Source: Karalla daura
Lineage: Eukaryota; Chordata; Actinopteri; Chaetodontiformes; Leiognathidae
Length of the DNA stretch: 64,000 bases
NCBI GenBank assembly: GCA_029224185.1
Contig: CM055193.1
Span: forward strand, 8,125,859 to 8,189,858
Direction: 5' to 3'
This document shows positions 57,441 through 64,000 of this stretch, in pieces. Positions within the stretch are counted from its first letter, which is position 1. The number at the start of each line of letters is the position of its first letter. The notes beneath the pieces are model-generated. The model had not been told where the DNA came from. It saw nothing but the letters and a program-made list of their open reading frames with translations, and did no database searches. The position numbers and the translations under genes are program-made.

Positions 57441-60400
57441 TCACCAAACTGCCGCCTCACAGTCATGTGCCTCCATTTACTCTCATACCTGAATGTAGGG
57501 GGGGCACGCGCAAATGGTTCTAGAGGTGGGGGAGCAGTCGTTTCAATATCCAAAATTTACGCTTGAACAAGGACGTGATGATGTTTTTAGACCCACCGCA
57601 CATCTTTGGCCAGGAATAAAGTGCTGTTATCCAACAAAGTCAAATTTTTATATTTACGTAAAACGGGAAATGTGTCAACATGAAGTCCTGAATACGTCAG
57701 CATCGCTATTGTTTGTATGTAAGTAAAGAGAAGGTGTGTAGTAGCACAGTAGGAGCGTGGCTTTAGATTTTCGTTACCACAGGCTTGAGCTATAACTAGC
57801 GAATTGTGGTCACTCGTTCATTCATGGCTGTGGTCAATGCTTGTTAAGTGTGGGTGCAAAAATAGCCTCTCTCAGTGGAGGCTGCTCGCTGTCTAATCAT
57901 ATGCTTTTATGCTAATTGAGTTCAATCTGAAGGTCGGAGAGAAATTTTTGTTCAGCAGGAATAATTCAGTAAAACATGCAGCCAGGTGAGCAGGAACCTG
58001 ATGACATAGAGAAGAGGGAGACCGAGGCCATACATTATAAAAGCTGGAAGGTTTTTGGCACAGGTTTTTTTTAAGTCTTTACTGTGACCCAGCAAACAGA
58101 AAAGAAAAAAAAATCTTTTGCAATTTCAACAAAAGAACCAGTTTGATTTTGGACATTTGGAGCATTTTTCAAAGACCAAAGTAAAACTCTTTTCATATTC
58201 AGGGAGAATTAATAAAGGAGAAGAGGATCCATTATCGGCAGAACAGAATATAAAACAGGAAGACACATTAAAAAATGCAGGTGGTTTCAATACCCTGAAA
58301 AGGGAGATTGCTACCATTTCAAGCTCCATTTTAATTTCCTGTTTATTTCGCTCTCTGAAGCTTTAGGAACTCTGAAAGGATTTAAATGCCCTTCAGTCCC
58401 CGTGTCTTTCTCCCATTGCCTTTGATTTATAGATTTGATTTTCAGCTTGAAAGCTAAAAGGGAGAAATTCAGAAAGGGAAAAAAACACCATCATGACATG
58501 AAGGAGCTTAAAGTGAGCTGAAAGGTGGGGGAAATAGGAAGGATATAAAACGCCCATTGCCGGCTCCACGGATGAAATATGAGGAATTGTCGGAAACCAT
58601 GTAACAAAATGTGATATGTAGCAAATGAACTGGGCTTTATTCAATCCCCGTGCAGCCATAAGAAGCCCTATTCTGCTCCGTCTGTATTGTGCTGCGCCCC
58701 TGTGTCGACAGGTCTCACTTTCACTCGACACTGTCGGGCACCCATTAAACGCTGCAACGCACGATCACCCCTCCCTCCAAACTCTGTAAACACAGCGTGC
58801 TCCCCGTATTCTCCCTTTCTCTTCGAGACGCGCTAGCAGGAGATGTCACTTCGGAGACACCCCTCTCGACTTTCACCCCGACTCCGAATAAAACAAGCCG
58901 TGCGGCTATTGTCGCCCCGATAGGTATGAATATAAGCTCTTCCTCCGCCCGCGACTCGTCCATCTATATGCGGGAGATCAGCTGGCTCCAAAAAGGCAAA
59001 CACTGCGCCAACTGTGCAGCAGCCCTGGGGAAAAGGCAGCTTTTGTGACCCAGAGCCACAGAGATCCCAGGGGCCTAGTGGGCTGTGGGGAGTCTAGAGG
59101 GAGGCAGACCGTGGCCGCGAGACGGGGAGGGATACGGGGAGGGGGCCGTGGAGGCATTTAGCTCACAGAGCAGATAAACCCAAGGGATAACTATCACAAG
59201 GCGCTGTCCTCGGGCTCGCATACGGCCGTAACGGGAAGTGGTTTAACTCCAACCTCTTTTAATTGAGTGCAGCCCGGAGCTGAAAGGCAGCGAAGCACTG
59301 TGAAGGGGACAGCGTCCATAAGCTGCGATTAGAGCTTTTTTATACGTAAAGGTAGTGATTTATCACTCCGCCTTATGTGATAGTTACGCGCGGTAATTTG
59401 TAACCGAGTTAATTTCCACCTAATGAGCGAGAGAGATTAATCCATGCGCATGATGAATTGCGCAGAAGCACGCAGTCAGGCCGAGCAAATTCCTGCTCAA
59501 AAAACTGTGTACTCGCGTGCACGGGGCCGTGCGTGTGTGCGTGCGTGTGTGCGTGCGTGCTCGCGTGTCTTTTGTGAATGCTTTTCCAAGCCAGACTGCA
59601 AGGGCACTTATCTGAAATAAGTAGGCCTGCCCTCCACCGTGGTCCTCGCTAGCAGCTCCATATGGTAATGAGCTGTGTAAGATGAAGAAAATATGGTATT
59701 TGCAACACAAACAGCACTACAGTTAATTCAAGCAGCGGGGACGTTTCTTTTTATTTTTTTATTTTTTGTGTGGAGTAAAGTTCGTGCGAGGAAGTGGAAG
59801 CGGGAGAATGAGCTCATTTGTGCCCGGATAATACAATGAGGAAATGGGAAGGCTTGTGGGATGCAAAATACCTCAGACGCCAAGTCGGCGTGGTGGTATG
59901 TGACCAGCTGCCAGAGCATAAATTGAAATGAATAACAAACCGGGAGGCTTGACTGCCAAAGTGAAAGGGATGATGGGGTTATGATGTCCATCTGCAGTAT
60001 GTGCGGTGTCTCCGTGTTATTGTCCTCATTAACATGAAGATTGTGTCAATCTGCACCAAACTGGCCTCTTTAAACACACTCACGTTTGGCACTTTGTCTG
60101 AGTTGCAGCACAGCTGCACATTATGCGTGGAGCCACAGCCTGTGTGTGTTACACCTCTTTATTGCCGGACAACGATTTCAATGGGGACAGAATTCGATTC
60201 AAGACCACGACGAGTGGTTGTTGACTAAAAGCAGTAATCAAAGATGAAAACACTCGGGCCGTTTCTGTCTTCCCCCAGAATGCAGCGTCTCTGCATTGTT
60301 TCAGAACAGACTGAAGACTGAAATTAGTGAAATAAAAAAAAGATGAAAAATGCAGGATGATCATTTGCTTTAAAGCACAACAGAAGCTCCAGTGTAAGTA

Positions 60401-60504
60401 ATTAGGATGAAGGAGCTGTTTTGGTTTCTGTTCAATTCTGTGTTCATTAAGAATGCTGCTCCTCCGGAGTTGACAGCAGCCTCAGATCGAAAACTTCTTC
60501 CTCC

Positions 60505-60545
60505 TTCCAAAGGGACAGTCCGACATGCTGGGAAATATGCCTATT
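60505..60545 (+). repeat. Fragment of the TTTCCCAAAATGTCAAA-type teleost repeat
   Basis: aaagggacagtccgacatg followed by ctgggaaatatgcctatta is the opposite end of the family at 37567-37745. Confidence 0.5.
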
Positions 60546-61569
60546 AGACCTTTCCCCCCCAAGTGTAGGATCAATGCCTCTCTCAATGAGCATAATGGAG
60601 CCTCTGCTAATTGCCTGGCAATCACGGTGATGTGACTCCAGGAAGTTACTGCACGTAGCCAGGATGTAATCCTAAAGAACGCGTTTCCTTTATGCAATTA
60701 ATTCGATTTAACAGCTCAGATAAAAAGAAAATAATTGTCAATTAGTCACACTCAGACATGACTAGTAGGTATTTTGTTACCGTTCTAGTCACGCCGTATA
60801 CCGCCCTATCCCCGTTTCATATTCATCGCTCAGGCGAAAGACTAGTTTTGTTTTTCACACCCGCCATAAATCTCAGTAAGGCGGCAAATATTCCCATTTC
60901 ACAAAATATGGAAGTCTGCTCTAAAATACAGCCCCAATCCCCAGGCTCAGGCACACTTTGTAAAGCCATTGGAGGCAAACACAGTTCCTTTTGCAAATAA
61001 CTTCACTCTGTTTTACCAACATTTTCCACAGTGACCCAGCTTTTTCACCATCGGGACTGTAATTCATCGTCCTCTTATTTATATATTTGCTGACGACTAT
61101 CACTGCTTTTGTTATTGATGACGGTATAAACCAGTGACCCTTTTCTGCTACGCCGATCCAGCATGGTTTCCTTTTTGCAGGGATAAGACTTTAAGTCTGA
61201 TCCCATTTTTGATAATTCCAAAAATGGAGGATTGAATCCATTACTAGGATGTGACGTCCACAGACTGCTGCCGCACTGATTAGACTGATAAGACCAATTG
61301 AGGTCAAGGTGTCCTTTACCAGGGCCACCTGGCACACACACAGGATTAAAGACAGAGTGTAAAACAATGAATCAGCACCGAACAACACAAACAGTCTGGT
61401 AGGGTGACATGCAGTAGGTGACGCCAGGTCACGGCAATAATTACAAACAATTAAAAACAATCAAAAACACCGGCACTGTTGAATTGACTCTTGTAGTGTA
61501 GGTGTGAAAAGTGTTCCCGGACGAGGTGCAGGCTTCCCTTTGTTTGGTGGCACAGTAACGTCACATCAG

Positions 61570-61680
61570 TTTTGCACTTCTGTCTACGTCTGTTATGGAA
61601 AAGGACTTGTCTGGTACCCGTACCCGAGTCGAGTCGAGTCGAGCTGAGCTGTGCTGGAACTCCATAATGGAAAAGGGGCA
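61570..61680. repeat. GAGTC-containing teleost dispersed repeat
   Basis: gttatggaaaaggac at one side and ccataatggaaaaggggc at the other flank a core with gtacccgtacccgagtcgag and GAGTC pentamers. I recognise the layout as a frequent teleost element; the class is not certain. Confidence 0.5.
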
Positions 61681-61709
61681 CAGCTGAAACCCAGCGATAA
61701 TTGAGGGGT

Positions 61710-61965
61710 CTTTTTCTGTGTGGAGCTCTTTCCTTGTCTGGGTTTGATTTTCACCGGCTGCTCTCGTCTCCTCCCACAGTCTAAAAACATGCATGTTTAA
61801 GTTGATTAGACACTCTAATTTGCCCCTAGGCATGATTGTGAGAGTGAATTATGTGTGTGTGTGTGCTCTCTGATGGTCTGGGACTGGAGATGTATTCCCT
61901 GCCTTCGCCCCGTGAGAGACACTAGCAGACCCCCTTGACACCATCGGGTAAGATAATGGATGTAT
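61710..61965 (+). repeat. Teleost high-copy interspersed repeat, forward copy
   Basis: tgtgtggagctctttccttg, tctcctcccacagtctaaaa, acatgcatgtttaagttgat, gacactctaatttgcccct, gaccccttgacacc-like end and ggtaagataatggatg. This is the clearest match in the window to the family. Confidence 0.75.
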
Positions 61966-64000
61966 GGACCGGATTATTTCTCCTTTTTGGCAGACGGATT
62001 GCAATAAAGGCACTTGGGTCATCTCTTCCAGTCTCTCTCTCTTTTCTCGCAGGCATTATCTCATATAACCCCCCCCTCACTCCCTCCCTCTCTCACAGCC
62101 CCCTACCGCCCCCCCAACCCTTTCCTCCCTCAACGCACACGCACACACGCACAGAGGGATTGTTATTAGTAATACTGTGGATAAAAATCTCCTCCATTAC
62201 ATTGTACCATGAAGATACTTGTGATTAAATAATCCGCAGAGGTCCCGAGCTTGCTCAGAAGGTCGGCTAATTGGCAGACACAGGGCGGGAGGCATTTACT
62301 ATCACAATCAAATCTGTGGCGAAAGTCCTCCTGGCTAACTAACACAGCTGCGCCCACTTATCACGTAAGGCCAGTGGACCATGAGGTTAGCCATCAAAAC
62401 AAAGGCCCCGGTCAGCCACTAATAGGAGCCTCTGGAAGATTCCAGGACTGTGTGGGTGCGGGTGCAGCACCTTTGGGCCTGTTACTGCCAGATATAATAC
62501 CTCTGATCATTATCGCCACCGGGGCCGCCTCGTAATCAGCAGCCAGGTACTTGTCACGTCGGGGAAAGATTGAAAAGCCTGGGCGGCCCCTGGGTTCGTA
62601 TCTTTCCGGCTTTCTTTTTCCCGTTTTTTTTTTTTTTGGTCGCTTTAACTTTGGGGCTCATCTCAAATGCCGGCCGCTCCGGTATCTGTGGCATCGGAGC
62701 GTTGCTCATTGTCATATATAACCTCAGAGTTTCAAAGATAGCTCCGGGGACAAAAAGCTCTTGTTACGAAGCTGCAGCTTTTGTATTCCGCTGGTCACTC
62801 GCGCGTTATCCGTCCATCGTTCACATTTCGGAGGGTGAATGGGCACTGAGCTCGCAGCAGCATCTTTACAGAGACATAATTAGGAGGGAGCAGGTATGAC
62901 AGATGGATTACAATTATAATTGAGAGCGTGGAGAGTCTATCGTCCTAGCTGCAGTGCACCTGCTTTGTCTTTTGCATAAACAGCAGAAGAGGTAAGAATT
63001 TGTCTTCTCGTTCAGCGTGCCTGTAGAATTACAATACGTGGTCTGTTTTGTTTTTTTTACCTTTCCTCCTGCCTCCTCTTGCACACAGGGACTGATTTTG
63101 CTCACAGTGATGAAGAAAGCCTGATTTTATTATTCCAAAGCAGATGGTACAAAATGAGGCGTGGGGGCCCGGCAGCTCGGTGACCTTCATGTTGCTAATC
63201 TAACGTTGCCCCAACATTGATCCAACATTAACACCTCACCCCTCACACACTATGCATGACTCCAAACAGACCGGTGGCCCGCGTGATTTTGAACAAATCA
63301 CCTCGACATGCAATTACCTCCCCGCTCTGGAGTTATTTCTTTCCTGTGGATACGATGGACCTTTCATTTGAGTCTGGGAATTAAACAGGTCTCCAGGTTA
63401 ATTAATTTGACAGACAGACCCCATTGTGTCCAGTGTCAGCCCAAAAGGAAACCTTATTGCCTCGTGTCCTGAAGGTTGACTTTTTATTGTTCTTTGATTC
63501 AGCGTTCTTGAAAGGAGCACACATGTGCCGGCCCTGTAATTGACTTGAGAAAGACTGCATCAGGCCGACATGCTATTGAGGGCTTTAAATAAAAGCTCTG
63601 GTCTCTCATAGGAGTCCGTAACTTATATGGTGATGCATTGAGAGCCAGAGCACCGGTGGCATATGGAAACCGTGGCTGTATTTGTTTGTTTGGCCAGCTG
63701 TATATTGAATATAAACCTCGTTCTTGATACATTCTCACTGCTCTTTGCTTTCGCCCTTGTGATGAAATTGAAATGGAATTTATCTGAGTGTGTGTGTGTG
63801 TGCGTTTTTTGTTTTGCGCTCTCGTGACTGTGTGTCTGCGTGGAAGTGAGGAGGGAGCATAGAGAGAGAGGAGCCAAACAGAAGTGTAATCTCAGTCTAA
63901 ATTACACAGCCTCCCCGGGGGGAAAGCCCCTTCTTCCTGGGGTTAGTCAGTGAATTAAATCACGGTGAGGGCCCCATTTTTCAAAAGTAACCTTTCCGTT

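Larger units (their letters stand above)
57441..64000. other. Gene-free terminal region
   Basis: No exon supported. Repeats at 60505-60545, 61570-61680 and 61710-61965 are the only dispersed elements recognised. The stretch 58.75-59.5 kb is higher in CpG and then passes into homeodomain-type motif-rich DNA (gtaaccgagttaatttcc, cacctaatgagcgagag, gattaatccatgcgcatg), which is a fair candidate for a conserved regulatory element. Confidence 0.5.

Noticed and set aside
62570..62899. 109-codon open frame with a hydrophobic stretch
   Set aside because: The hydrophobic part comes from a poly-T tract; no flanking splice sites, homologous motif or coding bias was seen.

Overview
The window is nuclear DNA of a vertebrate, most likely a ray-finned (teleost) fish. 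Three lines support this. The protein-coding genes are vertebrate genes with GT-AG introns. The introns are short and dense in long (CA)n, (TC)n and (TCTA)n tracts, as in many teleosts. The dispersed repeats are types I recognise as high-copy in teleost genomes. Nothing bacterial, phage or organellar is present. A percomorph-type fish is my guess, not a demonstrated fact.

Layout. (1) 1-1030 (+): the last two coding exons and the 3' end of an ankyrin-repeat/SOCS-box gene, best read as asb14. (2) 2400-20820 (+): a complete tasor (FAM208A) gene with a CpG-rich promoter. I could build a 23-exon model that keeps frame across every junction (5814 coding nt including stop, about 1937 aa). (3) 20.8-29.3 kb: intergenic, with microsatellites and degenerate interspersed repeats. 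(4) 29976-31352 (-): an intron-less coding sequence for an AMIGO-family LRR/Ig adhesion protein, best read as amigo3, convergent with tasor. (5) 31.4-64 kb: no coding exon that I can support. It holds interspersed repeats, a LINE fossil, a MITE-like element, a 730-bp GGAAT-type satellite, one TATA/initiator promoter candidate, and long AT-rich stretches that look like regulatory sequence of a gene-poor block.

The asb14-tasor adjacency fits the human 3p14.3 neighbourhood, where both genes lie. The genes have no shared pathway visible here. ASB14 would be a substrate receptor of a cullin-5 ubiquitin ligase, TASOR is the scaffold of the HUSH silencing complex, and AMIGO3 is a neuronal membrane adhesion protein. 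I found no evidence for a new multi-gene system. The most interesting points are the low-complexity expansions and RG/P-rich tail of fish TASOR, a CA repeat set directly against a splice donor, strictly periodic satellite DNA with a 205-bp higher-order shift, tandem fold-back hairpins, and a strong orphan promoter candidate near 43.44 kb.
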